Origin: Thamnaconus septentrionalis
Taxonomy: Eukaryota > Chordata > Actinopteri > Tetraodontiformes > Monacanthidae
Assembly (NCBI GenBank): GCA_009823395.1
Contig: CM020517.1
Location: forward strand, 18,293,501-18,357,500
Direction of reading: 5' to 3'
Length of the DNA stretch: 64,000 bases
Positions within the stretch are counted from its first letter, which is position 1. The number at the start of each line of letters is the position of its first letter. The position numbers and the translations under genes were made by a program. Positions 1-51,160 of this stretch are shown here, piece by piece. The notes beneath the pieces were generated by a model. It was given only the letters and a program-made list of their open reading frames with translations. It searched no databases and was not told the origin of the DNA.

Positions 1-36
1 CAGAAATCAAGCCAGATTTTACACACTGCACCTGTA
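1..36. mobile_element. family A dispersed repeat end, cut by window start
   Basis: aagccagattttacacactg at the window start matches the terminal part of the 38769-39244 copy (agccaaattttacacactgg). Confidence 0.5.
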
Positions 37-281
37 AACACACTAAGCAGAGCACAAGATTGAGATTCAGATTGAGAGGATTCACATCAGACACTTTAAT
101 TTTACACTGGTTCAGATGAGGAGGTGCATGTAACAACAACACAACAACAACAACCAAACCGACAACAAAAAACTGTTGAAATGTGTTCAACACATAGAAG
201 AACGTCTCCGTCCGATTTCAATCAGGAATCTAGAGCAAGGGGCGTATTCACAGAACAGGAAATGAAGTAAAAGATATGAAT

Positions 282-283
<2 letters not shown>

Positions 284-323
<40 letters not shown>

Positions 324-393
324 ACACAGAAAGGAGTTTTTGTTTTCCTCTCAAGGTCACAGCTGCTGAAATGTGGAGATCCTGGGGGAATAC

Positions 394-441
<48 letters not shown>

Positions 442-530
442 TGTCTGTGTGTTTTGGACAAAGCTCCATATTTAGAGTGTGTTTGAGCAGTCCAGCGTGT
501 GTGTGTGTGTGTGTCTGCATGTGTGTGTCT
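284..530. repeat. compound CA/TG microsatellite
   Basis: (CA)19 at 284-321 followed by (TG)22 at 396-440 and a shorter TG tract near 498-515. The opposed CA and TG runs could fold into a hairpin. Confidence 0.95.
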
Positions 531-636
531 GTGTGTGTTTGGTCTTTGTGTCAGTTTGTCTGCATTTAAAGCCTTGTAGGGACTCACAATGGGCTGCACT
601 ACGCATTTCAATCGCTGTTCAATTAATTGCCCTGTA

Positions 637-638
<2 letters not shown>

Positions 639-680
<42 letters not shown>

Positions 681-802
681 TCTACCCTCAGAGAACATTA
701 TCAACACGATAGTAGCAGACAAACACTACAAAATAAAAGGCACATTTTAAAACAAAATGTCGACACTCAGACACACACACGCACACACACACACACACAC
801 AC
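639..802. repeat. CA microsatellites
   Basis: CA tracts at 639-678 and about 770-802. Confidence 0.95.
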
Positions 803-1400
803 TGCTTCATGTCGGCTCTCGTCTTCGATGCTCGATACGATTATTTTCGATTATTTTGCACACAAAAAATGTGCGCTTTCTTTTTTTTTTTTGCTGCCAG
901 TTGCGTGGTGAAAGTTTCCCGTCGTGTGTGTGTTTTGTTGTTTAATTAGCACATCTGATGTTACATTAAAAGTGATGAATCTGCAGTCTCAGTCAGAGCC
1001 AAATGTTTACTTCTCCTCTATCGCCGCATCTCTCGTCTGTTCCTCTGCTCGTTCCTCGCTCGTCAGCTTAATTTGCAGCCGTTGGCATGCGTCAAGCTGC
1101 AGTTTGACTCCCAATTCTTCCAGCTTGTCCAGTTTTTTCGTGGAAGGAAAAAAAAAATATATATATGTATATATATATATAATATATATGAGGAAAATAC
1201 ATTTTATTTTTAAGTTAAACACACAAAAAACATACCCAAATCAGACAACTAACAGATAATATTGCAATTGGAGTTCAAAACAGAATTATTTAAATTGTAT
1301 ATAGGAAATATTTTATGTTTTATGACTTTTTCAAACATCGCTGTTGCATTAAAATCTGAAAAGCCCATAAACATTGAACAAGACAATACATATATTGATA

Positions 1401-1780
1401 TATATGCACTACCAATCAACAGTTTGAACTCACCCTATGAATTGAATGTCTTTTTTTTTTCATGACTGTTGACATTGCAGTTTCTCACTGAAGGCATGAA
1501 AACTAGGGATGAACAAACATGGAATTATGGAGGAAACAATAAAAGTGTCAAATAACTCATGTTTTATATTTAAATTCTTCAAAATAGCCACCTTTCATAA
1601 AAAACATATTTATAAGTTGAACCTGTTTTTCTTTGCTGCATAATTACATATATCTCGCTGATATATTTGATGTCTTCAGTTTTTATCTACAGTGTAGGAA
1701 GTCGTAAAGATTTAAAAAAAAAAAAAAAAAAAAAATAGCTTGAGAAGGTGCGTCCAAACTTTTGAACTGGTAGTGTATAT
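1401..1780. mobile_element. Tc1/mariner-like remnant (MITE size)
   Basis: Left end tatatgcactaccaatcaac and right end, reverse-complemented, atatacactaccagttcaaa, continuing gtttg(g)a...caccttctc: the familiar Tc1-type end of fish genomes (actaccagtcaaaagtttgg type). A phrase typical of the interior (cttcaaaatagccacctttc) is at 1578-1597. No transposase frame remains. Confidence 0.75.
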
Positions 1781-2566
1781 ATCATTTATAAAGACGTAAG
1801 ATATGTTCATTGGTGTTATATAGGATTCTTTTATTGTATATTTGAAAAGCAGTTTGGCGCTGTTGTCAGTGTTAACACGATGCAGTGAAGCTCATTGCAC
1901 ACAAACTGCTCTGCCATTGATTAACATTGTAAATATTTCCTCCCCACGTCAGCCAAACCCAGCAAGTAGTGAAGCACGAGCCACATTCCTAGTTCAGAAA
2001 TCTGCATTAGTCGCGGGGATCAGATACACTTGCAGACGCGTAACCTTTACACAGATAAATGAAGTGAAATTGCTTTCGGCTTTTACATACGAATCAGGCA
2101 CCATCTCCAAGGACTGGTGGCGGTGTGCGGCAGTGAGTGCGCTCCCCTCGGAACTTTTTGCCTGATGGATGAGCCCTCGCCCTCGGCGGACGCACGCGCA
2201 CGCGCACATGCACGCACTTGCACACTGCGAGTCATTAACACACTAAACAAATTAAATCTTCTCAATAAAAGGAATGGGCAGCGGCGGACGTATTAGCATG
2301 AGAAACACGATAAACGTGCGGCCGCCATTGTGTCCTTATCGGAGGTCCCATAATGCACTGGGAGGCAGGGATTGGCCCCGGCGTTTGGACGTTTCGACAC
2401 TCGTCTTATCAGTGTCTGGGGGCTGCAATCTGAACGTTCAAAGAGCGCCATTGTTGTGAGATTTGGGGAGAGAACAGAGGAGAGATTTCCAGGTTCTTAG
2501 AGCGCTCAGTGGATTTTATGAGCAGGAGACAAAGAGATGGAGGACAAATGGGCGACAGAAGAGAGA

Positions 2567-2568
<2 letters not shown>

Positions 2569-2610
<42 letters not shown>
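2569..2610 (+). repeat. (CTG)14 trinucleotide repeat
   Basis: Fourteen uninterrupted CTG units followed directly by a TG tract. Intronic. Confidence 0.97.
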
Positions 2611-2884
2611 ATGTGTGTGTGTGCGTGTGTGTGTGTGTGTGTCAGCAGGCCACATGCCACTAAAGAACAAGTCTGGTTAATTCTCCAGAAAAGAAACCAA
2701 AACAGTGCCGTTTCGTTCACTCTCAGAACCAACATTGCCTGACAGATTTAAAGGTCAAAGGTCGCTCTGTCCGCGAGCTAGCTTAACGTACGGCTCGCCA
2801 CCAATTACAGACAGGCCTGCACCTTGTTGTCTGACCCCTGGATGTATTTTAAGAACTGGATACTAGGCTGGCTACGTATATAGC

Positions 2885-2970
2885 GGTGCAGCGATTCTTT
2901 TCCAGTGGCCACTCGTGGTACTGCAACCAAAACCCCATCTGGCCCAAAAAGCATTTTTATAAACTGCAAC
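2885..2970 (-). repeat. dispersed repeat, copy also at 36618-36690
   Basis: Reverse-oriented match to 36618-36690. No coding content. Confidence 0.6.
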
Positions 2971-3482
2971 TAAAATGTTCTCATGGTCAACCAGACTCAC
3001 ACGCATCACATTGTGTTTGTGTGTGGCAGCCAGAGCACCTCGAGAGAACAAAGACAACATTCCTTCCTTCCTTCCTTCCTTCCCTCCGTCAGCACCAGGC
3101 ACTGCACCTCCACCACTGCTCCCTCTTTCTTTTCACTTTAGCTGAAATGAATAAATCTGATTGTATTCTTCGCCGAGGCTCAAAAGGCGGCCAATGCAAA
3201 TCCGCGTGCGTTTCGAATTACAGCAAGCAAGCGGAGCCAACGGTGGCCTTTTGGCCAAACCCGCATCCAGGCACCGGCGGAGGGCAGAGAACAAACCATA
3301 AATGAAACATGCCACCGATCGAACGACGGATCGAAAGAGGTGTGTTTTCCAGCGTGTCAGAGATTTGGTGTGTACGTCCGCTGAGCCCCTGCGCCTTGGC
3401 CCGGGAAGCCCTTCAGCTTCTGTCTGAGAATTTCTGCTGAACCGACGCGCAGACATGAAACCCTGCAGACTGATCTAATCCT

Positions 3483-3483
3483 G

Positions 3484-3526
<43 letters not shown>

Positions 3527-3784
3527 GCTTAAAAACACATGTCCCAACCTCTCCACAGGCTTAACTGTGTGATTTAGTGTTTGAACCACAGGGACCCAGT
3601 TAGTGCGTACGTGTGTCTCACGACTCCATTTCATCACCCAGAATGCAACTCACCTGCACTCATCGCTCACAAATGACGTACACAGGGAACATGATATGCA
3701 GCATATATAAAAAACACACAAGCTTTAAGGTTCGGCTTTAACAATTCAGCAAGATGAAGCCACAACAATTACAACACAAGGCAA

Positions 3785-3848
<64 letters not shown>
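3483..3848. repeat. TG microsatellites
   Basis: TG tracts at 3483-3531 (interrupted by GC) and 3787-3848 (31 units). Confidence 0.95.
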
Positions 3849-3849
<1 letters not shown>

Positions 3850-3902
3850 CTCTCTTGAGAGGGAAGGCAAGTAAGAGATCCTACACTAAGATCAATACCT
3901 GC

Positions 3903-4036
3903 GCACACACACACACACACACACCCAGAAGCTCTTTAGAGTCCAGTGATATATGATAGATGTGAAAAGGTGTGCTCATCCCTTTAGTCTTCCTCTTGCT
4001 CCCGCTTCCTTTCTTGCTCTCCCTCCCTCCATCTTT

Positions 4037-4071
<35 letters not shown>
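3903..4071. repeat. CA microsatellites
   Basis: CA tracts at 3903-3924 and 4039-4071. Confidence 0.95.
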
Positions 4072-4075
<4 letters not shown>

Positions 4076-4323
4076 TCGCACCTGCAGTGAGACGTTAATC
4101 CCACGTGAAGCCATCTGTCAGAACAAAAGGAGGAGAAGCAGCGAGCCAGGTGGAAATTATTCTTTTACCCACAGGTGCCTTTCTGACAGCGATTAATAAA
4201 GATATCATGTCATTTAAAAAAAAAAATAAAAAAAATAAAAACAGGGGGGGGGCGTTTGGGGGCGGGGTGTAATGATTGAGGATCCCCCCTCCATCCCCCC
4301 AGACAGGTTACATCCAAAATGCA

Positions 4324-4341
4324 GCCTCAAGGGGGCGCTCC
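4324..4341 (+). promoter_or_regulatory. CTCF-like motif
   Basis: gcctcaagggggcgctcc fits the CTCF core (CC-x-x-x-AG-G-GGGCGC) on the plus strand. Confidence 0.3.
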
Positions 4342-4726
4342 TTGAGAGTCCACCTCCTGCTGGTCCTAAAGCCTCCGGTGAAATGCAGCGGTCGTGTCAG
4401 GAAGAGGGCGTCCGATGCCAAATCAAAGCTGCAGGCTAAGGAAAAAACAATGGGAAAATGTGGATCCATTCTCATGCAGCGCCACCTGAAGGAAGCAGCT
4501 CGCAAACGAACCCTTCGTCTCACATGAAATCGTGTTTGGTTGCCCTGGTTTTAGATTTTAGACAATTAGTATTAAAAAAAAAAAAAAAATATATTTCTAT
4601 ATAATCCAACCAGGCTAAATTGTTTTGTAATTGGATAAAACGTTGCCAATTCACAGCAAACACGATAAATTTGTCCCCTCACACCTCCTCCCATTCTGTT
4701 TTGCTTAATACATCTCAATTGATCAA

Positions 4727-4728
<2 letters not shown>

Positions 4729-4796
<68 letters not shown>
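4729..4796. repeat. (TC)n(AC)n compound microsatellite
   Basis: TC tract 4729-4749 joined to CA tract 4750-4796. Confidence 0.95.
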
Positions 4797-4797
<1 letters not shown>

Positions 4798-5029
4798 CCA
4801 CCTCACAAAGTCCTGGCTGTGTTTCAAGTAGTTTGTCACTTTGTTTCCAAGCAAGGCTGCAGTTGAGGCGAGCGTCAGCCACACGTGCACACCATCCCAT
4901 CATCCCGTGAGTGACATCACAAGGCTCCTGAAGTGTTCCTCATCTTTTTAGAGGAAACGAAGTGCAGAGTTCTCGACTCCTGTCCATCACTCCCCGTCAG
5001 CACTGTGACGGAGGCCGGCGCCCCGTGAA

Positions 5030-5160
5030 TCATTAACAGCGCAGTAATTATGCACTATCAAACTTGGAATATTACCCCACTTAGCTCATGTTTAATGCCC
5101 GTAATTAATTCTGAACCCTGCAAGCCAACATCAATTTATTTGATTAGTACTTTGCAAAGT
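5030..5160 (+). promoter_or_regulatory. candidate conserved noncoding element
   Basis: Unique AT-rich stretch with catta, gtaattatgc, cccgtaattaattctg and tttgattagtactttgc cores. Inferred from composition and motif density only. Confidence 0.25.
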
Positions 5161-5367
5161 CACACAGGTTCTTTACAAGTTTTCCAGGAGCACGTGTGTG
5201 ACTTTAAAATGTTTCCTTTTTAATTAAAGTCTGATCCGCCAGTGAGGAACCCACTAATTGACTTTTTTTTTTTGTCACTTTGTTTATTAGCCGCTTCCCT
5301 CTCGCAGACAGCTTGGCTCTTTATTTCATGAGGGAGAGGGGAAAAAAGATGGTAATAAAAAAGTCTT

Positions 5368-5370
<3 letters not shown>

Positions 5371-5404
<34 letters not shown>
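5371..5404. repeat. (TA)n microsatellite
   Basis: Alternating TA of about 17 units. Confidence 0.95.
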
Positions 5405-5409
<5 letters not shown>

Positions 5410-6900
5410 TAGAGCTGCTGGTCTCCACCTTCTTGCCGTGTGGAGTCTCATGTAATAACTCTTTTATGATACGCCACGAAACAAATGATAATCTTGCCAA
5501 TGTATTTTTGTCGTACGGAGCGTGTAAAAACATTGCGAAACGCGACGAAACAATTTGGGAATCAAATCAATGATTCACAGTCAAAATAGAGCAATTTGAT
5601 TTTTTGGGTGTTCCTGGTGGATTGAGGTACTTCCTGTTTGGGGCTTCCTGTCGGTGCAGTGTGTTGCTCTGAACTGCCCCTAGCGTGGCGTTCAATGTCT
5701 CGCTGTGGCCAGATAGCAATAAAGATTCACGGCAGCTTCCTGTATTACGTCTTCATTTCATTTTTTTTGCTTGGCTCATAACAGGACGGTGGCAGATTGT
5801 TGAGTCAAAAATTGAAATGCTTCAGATTGACTGCTGGCAAGACGGATGTCCAAGATTTAGGAAAATTAAATCTGATCCAGCTGTATTGTGAAGGTAGTTT
5901 TTCTCATCAGCGCAACAGCGAAGTGACATCTTCTGTCTCCTCAAGCAGAAAACACTGCCGAGCGTCTTAACTGTGATTTCATTCTTGATTATCCAGGTCC
6001 CTATATGAACTAAGGTTCTGGAACTTGGACCCATGAGTCTTTTCCGTTTGAACATGTGGACGCCCTGCAGCTGCTGATATTATTAGACACACACACGCAT
6101 CTTAAAATCCAAAGGAGACACTGATAAGAGAGAATATACAGATATAAACACAAATGCACTCGGTTTCCATCAAATGACATTCACAGAAGTCGGCATGTTA
6201 TCGCCGTCATTCTTCTTCTCTTGTGTCACTTGATGTCCTTGTCTCAGAAGGCGGGCGAGGCGATAAGGCCACGCTCCCGTTGTGATTTAATAAGTTTTAT
6301 CTGCAAACAAACAAACAAAGCAAACTCAAAGTGAACCTGATGCAAGTGTTTTCCTCCACAGAGGTCATCAGAGTGCAGATACTGCGCTACCGTCGACTCT
6401 GACTGCACTCACCTGCTGCACATTTATCACCATGTGTTTTATTACACGGCTGTAATTCCCTCCGCCAAAGCTGTCGTAGGTTTGTTTTCTTCACATTCCA
6501 ATGGGAAGGAACTTTATCATCCACACTTGGACCCAGCAGGTCATCTCTGCTTCTTTCAAGTCATCTGAGAGGATGAAAACATTTCCCACAATCTGCTTTG
6601 AGCTCGGACGATGTCTGCTGTCACCAAGAGGATCAAGCTTGGCCAATTGAGTGAAGGTTCTATGACTGAGGCCCACCAGTCAGCTCCACTTCCTCTTGCT
6701 CTCCTCTCTCTCTCTCTCAAGGACTTTCCAAAAGTTCTAATTCTAAAGCTCTGAAGATCAAACTTCACGTCCCAAAGGACGCAGACAATTCTGCTGTGTT
6801 CATTACAACCCAGTCAGGTGTTTGAGGCCACATTTTTATTTGTCCTTTTCCAACCATGTGGACGTAAAAAAAGAAAAGAAAAAAAAAGGTCAGTTTAAAA

Positions 6901-6965
6901 CAGAGTTTCTCAAATTGTGGATCGCAACCTAAAAGTGGATCACGTAGCTGTTTGATTGGGTCGCA
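6901..6965. mobile_element. possible hAT-derived fragment
   Basis: cagagtttctcaaattgtgg then aaaagtggatcac and gggtcgcagc resembles the end of hAT-derived repeats of the cagtggttctcaaactgtgg type. Short and diverged. Confidence 0.4.
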
Positions 6966-8529
6966 GCTTTGTATGAAATGAAAATAAAATACCGGGACTA
7001 AACTTTTAAAATAGTCAAACTCCACTTTTGCGCCTTCAGATACAATAGTAAAAAAATATTTAAAAAATAAATCCATACTTCTGGGAAGAACCCACTAGAA
7101 GATCTGAATAGAGTAAATACAGTCAGATCTACTGAGTCATCCAGCTCTCAGCACCACTCGTCTATTTCACTTGGACCTGATACTTCCAAAACTCAGCGAG
7201 TCGAACCAAAGACGACCGATAAAAAGGAGCTGCCTCCCATTTGAATGTTGTTGTTCACACTCGTGCGGTGGCGTCTGCTAAGACTGAACCCTGGGCCTTT
7301 ACTCCCACAGAAAGTTGTGTGCTGATGGGTTTGTTCTCCAGTAATGAGCCTTCTCCCAAGTCTACTGTGTGATAATTCCTTTAAAGAGGCGTCGGAATGT
7401 CTAATTCCGTCTCCGCATTGTTCCGTCTCTGCGTAATTAGCTCCAACAGTGACTTTATGTAAAATAGTTGTGCCAAGTTTTAATTGATTAAAAGTCTTCG
7501 TGTTATTTCACGGAAGAACAATGTAGATCCAATTAGCCCTGTAACGTGTAAACACGAACACCGGCTCCCATGGTGCACTGGGGTCTGCACGTGTGCGCGC
7601 GTCTTGCGTCTGTGATTCAGTGATCAGACTCATTTCTTAATCATCACTTTCTGCTCCAGATGAGACTTTATGAGGGGACTAAATTGCCTTAAAGGGATTT
7701 CTTATTAAAGGGATTACACCCATGTAATCCCCTTCGTCCCAGTGGACCCCCAAAAACCTGAACACACACCCGCGCACGTGCACATGGGTACAGTTCATAA
7801 CCAGATTAGCGTCGGGGAAATGAATGCGCGCTGTGTTTTTGATATGCTACAAATGAAAAGACAGCAGTTAGCGATGGGGAACATCGGTCACGTGAGCCCG
7901 TTGAAAATCGTCTCTTTAATTGTGGAGTGTGTTCATTGCTCCCAAAAACAGAGAGCGAGAGAGAGAGAGAGTTTGTGTGTATTCCTAACCTTGAGACCAT
8001 TCAGCGGGTGTCTATGTGTGGGTGTAGCGTCGTGCCACGGTTTGAGCACAGCTCCCTCCGTCTCATCCCCAATTAACGGAGACAAATCCGCTTCTATCTC
8101 CGCTAATGAGAGTCTTTAAGGTGAAGGGACGCTGTATTTATTTAATAAGAGGAAGCTTATTTATTCCATTTACATGAGAAAGAAAAGCCGCCGCCGATAC
8201 GCTGAGGGATGGATTAGAAGGGGTGGAGGAGGGGTGGGGTGGGGAGGGTTGGAAACACACTGGTAGAGTCGTCATGGTTACAAAAGTGGAGGAGGCTGGA
8301 ATGGAAGGTGGGAAGTTTGGGCAAAGGGGAAGAGGTAGAGTGTGAAGCAGGAGTAAATGTTGGGAGAGATGAGTTGGAAAGGAGGTCGACGAGGAACAAT
8401 CAGCTGGAAAGTCTCGATGCGTTTCCATGAGGTTTTTCGCAAAATAAAAGCATATTTTTCTAAAATTTCAACAAAGTAAAATTGCGATTTGCCGGTGTTT
8501 CCATTGAATGGAGTGAACTGCGATTCTCT

Positions 8530-8600
8530 GGAGAACCTGGAGAGAACCCATGCAGTGAGACGATGTCACTGACCACTGCACCGCCGTGTCGCCCGCATGC
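8530..8600 (-). mobile_element. possible L2-type LINE fragment, reverse orientation
   Basis: ctggagagaacccatgcag ... cactgaccactgcaccgccg resembles the antisense of the L2 region (gagaacccacgcag; ccactgcaccaccgtg). It ends about 60 bp before the npas3 exon at 8659. Confidence 0.45.
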
Positions 8601-8658
8601 AATTCCTAAATTCCAAGTCGTAGGATCAACCTGTGCACTCCCTCCTCGTTGTCTGCAG

Positions 8659-48306
<39,648 letters not shown>

Positions 48307-50023
48307 AGCCCGCCGCCAGACTGCTGGGGGGGGGGGGACTGGTGGGGGCGGATCCAAGACAAAAAAATGATCAGAAAAAAAGATACTAACGAGTGAAACA
48401 GACAAAAAAAATGGGGTGGCGGGTCGGGGGGGGGGGGGCAAAAATAACAATAATAAATGGAAGATGATGATTACGATGAACTTGAGTTTTGTCGACGCAG
48501 CACTGTGTGGAGGAGGAGGAGGAGGAGGAGGAGGAGGAGGAGGAGGACCAGGGGAGGAGTTCCAGATGTACTGAAGCACTTTGAATCTGAGCAACTGAGC
48601 TTGTGTGTAATAGACATGAATGACATGCCCCCCCCTCCCAGCCCCCAGCCCCCCCCAACCCTGTTTTCTATCTCTTGGTCTCTCTCCTCCTCACTTTAAG
48701 TCTCTCTGTCGCTGGATCTTCTTTCCATTCATTGTGATGGAAGACTTGAACAGAAGGAGGACCAGTCGTTGCTTCTTGTAAAAAAAAAAAAAAAAAGAAA
48801 AAACAGAAAAAAAAGCCCTTTTTGCCTACAGAGAATTCATATTGCCTAAGGACTTTGTGGAAGCCTGACGGAAATAATTTTTATTATTTGACTTTTTTTC
48901 TTTGCGTTTTGGTTTGTTTGTCTTTTTTTTTTTTTTCTTTTTTTCTTGCGTCTTCGAGAAGATGCTGATTGTGCGTATTTTCCAGGAGGACAGTACAGGG
49001 ACACTCAAACTCTGCGTGGCACTCGGCCGTTTGCATCTTTGATGCGATCAAGGATTTGAAAAGTAACGTTTTGAACTGGAGCAGAGGGAGCGGCGCCGCT
49101 TCCACCAGAGGTCTCAGAGGTCAAGAACCTTTTGGAAAAAGGTTCCTGAGAATGTTTCTCGATTGAGGGAACGCTTCAGCGGAACAATCCTGTCTTTTCT
49201 TTCTCCATTTTTTTTATAAGACAAAGTACTCTATCTCAGATTTAACTTACAAAAACAAGCATTAAGGGAAAAAAAGCAATGTCAGCCGGGTAATGACCTG
49301 TGAATTATCGAATGTTACTACTTCCTCTTTTATCCCAGGAGTTAACCTACAGGTCTCACGCCAAACATAACCTCCTCGACTCGTCCCCATCCCAAGCTAC
49401 CGTCTCCTGCCACTTCACTCTGTCCGTCATCGCATCTCCACCCGTCAGCCTGGAGCTCCATGGTGCTAGCGACCGCCCAGTAACCCTGATTCAGCTGGCT
49501 GAAGTGGGTGCTGACAACCAACCCACAGCTCCTTGACAGACTCGCCGCCTTTCCTTTGCATCTTACGGAGGAGGAAGTCATTGTTTCCTGTTTTTATTCT
49601 TCTTACTATCGCGACGATTAATATTATTGTAATAATTATTGTTATTAATGACCTGACCTCAGAACTGTGCAATCAGCTGCACCTCCGCAGGCTCTCACTG
49701 AACCAACGCAGGGCAGATTGGCCTTGAAAGCTGCAGATGATTGGCTAATTCTGAGCCTTCTTTGTAATATAATTTGGGTTTTTTTTCTCTTCTTTCTCCA
49801 TAATTTAACCAGATTTGATTTTTCAGAGAAACTACTCGTAACTAAACGTACTAGTGTTACTGACTTGAAGATGAATGTTGAAGACCTTCTCCTCCTTTAC
49901 TTTTCGACGACTGTGATTCCACTTCCTCTTCTTCTCCTCCTTCTTCTTCCTGAACCAGAATCACCTCCACCAGATTTTTCTGAGCGAATCCACTTTCTTC
50001 CATCCCATCGCCGAACCCTGTGA

Positions 50024-50054
<31 letters not shown>

Positions 50055-50999
50055 TATCAACAAGAAGATTGTAATAAAGACATGCATTTTCAATCAATTT
50101 ATCAAACAATCAATCCAGTAACTACAAAAATATTTTTTTGGAGCAAGACAAAAAAAAAAAAAAATCCTTTAAAAAATGTCTTTGTCTTTGTCGTTCTCCT
50201 GTTTTGTGTTGCTCTTCCTCCTTTTCCTCAGCCTCTGTTGCCAAAAAGAAAAGAAGAAGAAATCTCACAGGTTTGGTGTTTTTGAAGCACTGTGATTCTT
50301 GTTCATTTTTAAAATCCCTTTTTATTACTCTTTTTTGGAAAAAAGGGAAAAACAAAAGTTTAAAAACGACGAAAACCGGAGGAAAAAAAAAATAGTGTCA
50401 CGACATGCATCTTTTTTTGACAGCCGCCTTCCGCCATCCCGCCATCCTTATTACCCAGTGTGATTACGCCGTTAGAAAAAAAAGAAAAAAAACGTGTTAC
50501 CAATGTGTTTAAGTGTCACTTGGCTGTCGAAAACGTCTTTCATGGCGACTTCTCTCTGTGTGTGTTGACTATATGCAGTATATACTGAGCTACTGTAGCT
50601 GTTTTTGTCCTTTGTCTTCTCTGTGCTCTCTCTAGTGTGGGGTTGGGGGAGGGGGGTGTGTGTGACGGACGAGGCCTAGACCAGGAAGAAGGGGCGGAGC
50701 AAAATTGGACGACCCTTCTTTCAGCCTGCGGCCTCGTCTCCCTCTCTAGCTCCCTCTATCGGCAGTCTTAGTGAAACCAGTGGAGGTTTGTGGAATTTCG
50801 TGTTTGGTGGCCTTTGCAACAAAAAACAAACAAAAAAAACCCCTGTGAAGTCCACCTCTTTTTCGCTGCTTCCTTTTTTGTCTATGTAAAACCTCTTCTT
50901 TTCAGTTCTCTAACCTCTCCGTCCCTCTGCTGTTGCTTTTCGCTGTTGTGTAGTCTTAATACAAACCTCTTTATCTTACTGTCCTTTTCCTCTCAGAGA

Positions 51000-51030
<31 letters not shown>

Positions 51031-51160
51031 TCTTCAACTAGCTCAAAGGTTTATGGAGCCATGTTTAAGCCACCAAGGAACTCTGGGAATTGTAGTTTCA
51101 AACTTTTGAACGACTAATAAACATTGATACTCAATTGAATAAAAGCGTGGAAGGAACCCC
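48307..51160 (+). other. npas3: probable npas3 3' untranslated region
   Basis: No conserved coding sequence after the stop. The region is T-rich with long A and T homopolymers, a (GGA)n run near 48510-48545 and G runs near 48325 and 48430. Two AATAAA polyadenylation signals lie close together at 51116-51121 and 51138-51143. Another AATAAA sits at 52725-52730, so a longer UTR is possible. The 3' end is inferred, not shown. Confidence 0.5.
51116..51143 (+). promoter_or_regulatory. paired polyadenylation signals, candidate npas3 3' end
   Basis: AATAAA at 51116-51121 and again at 51138-51143, 2.8 kb after the npas3 stop codon. A third, AATAAA at 52725-52730, is an alternative distal signal. Motif matches only; no transcript evidence. 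Confidence 0.4.

Larger units (their letters stand above)
1..8658. other. npas3 intron (5' part cut by window edge)
   Basis: No exon with bHLH or PAS-A residues is visible on either strand. Contents: many CA/TG tracts (284-802, 3483-4071, 4729-4796), a CTG tract (2569-2610), a Tc1-like remnant (1401-1780), a hAT-like remnant near 6901 and AT-rich stretches with homeodomain-type cores (5030-5160, 7370-7530). The plus orientation is inferred from the downstream exons. Confidence 0.8.

Noticed and set aside
8482..8658. In-frame extension upstream of the first npas3 exon
   Set aside because: Open by chance; the residues do not match NPAS3 and a good acceptor (ctgcag) precedes 8659. Part of it resembles an L2 fragment.
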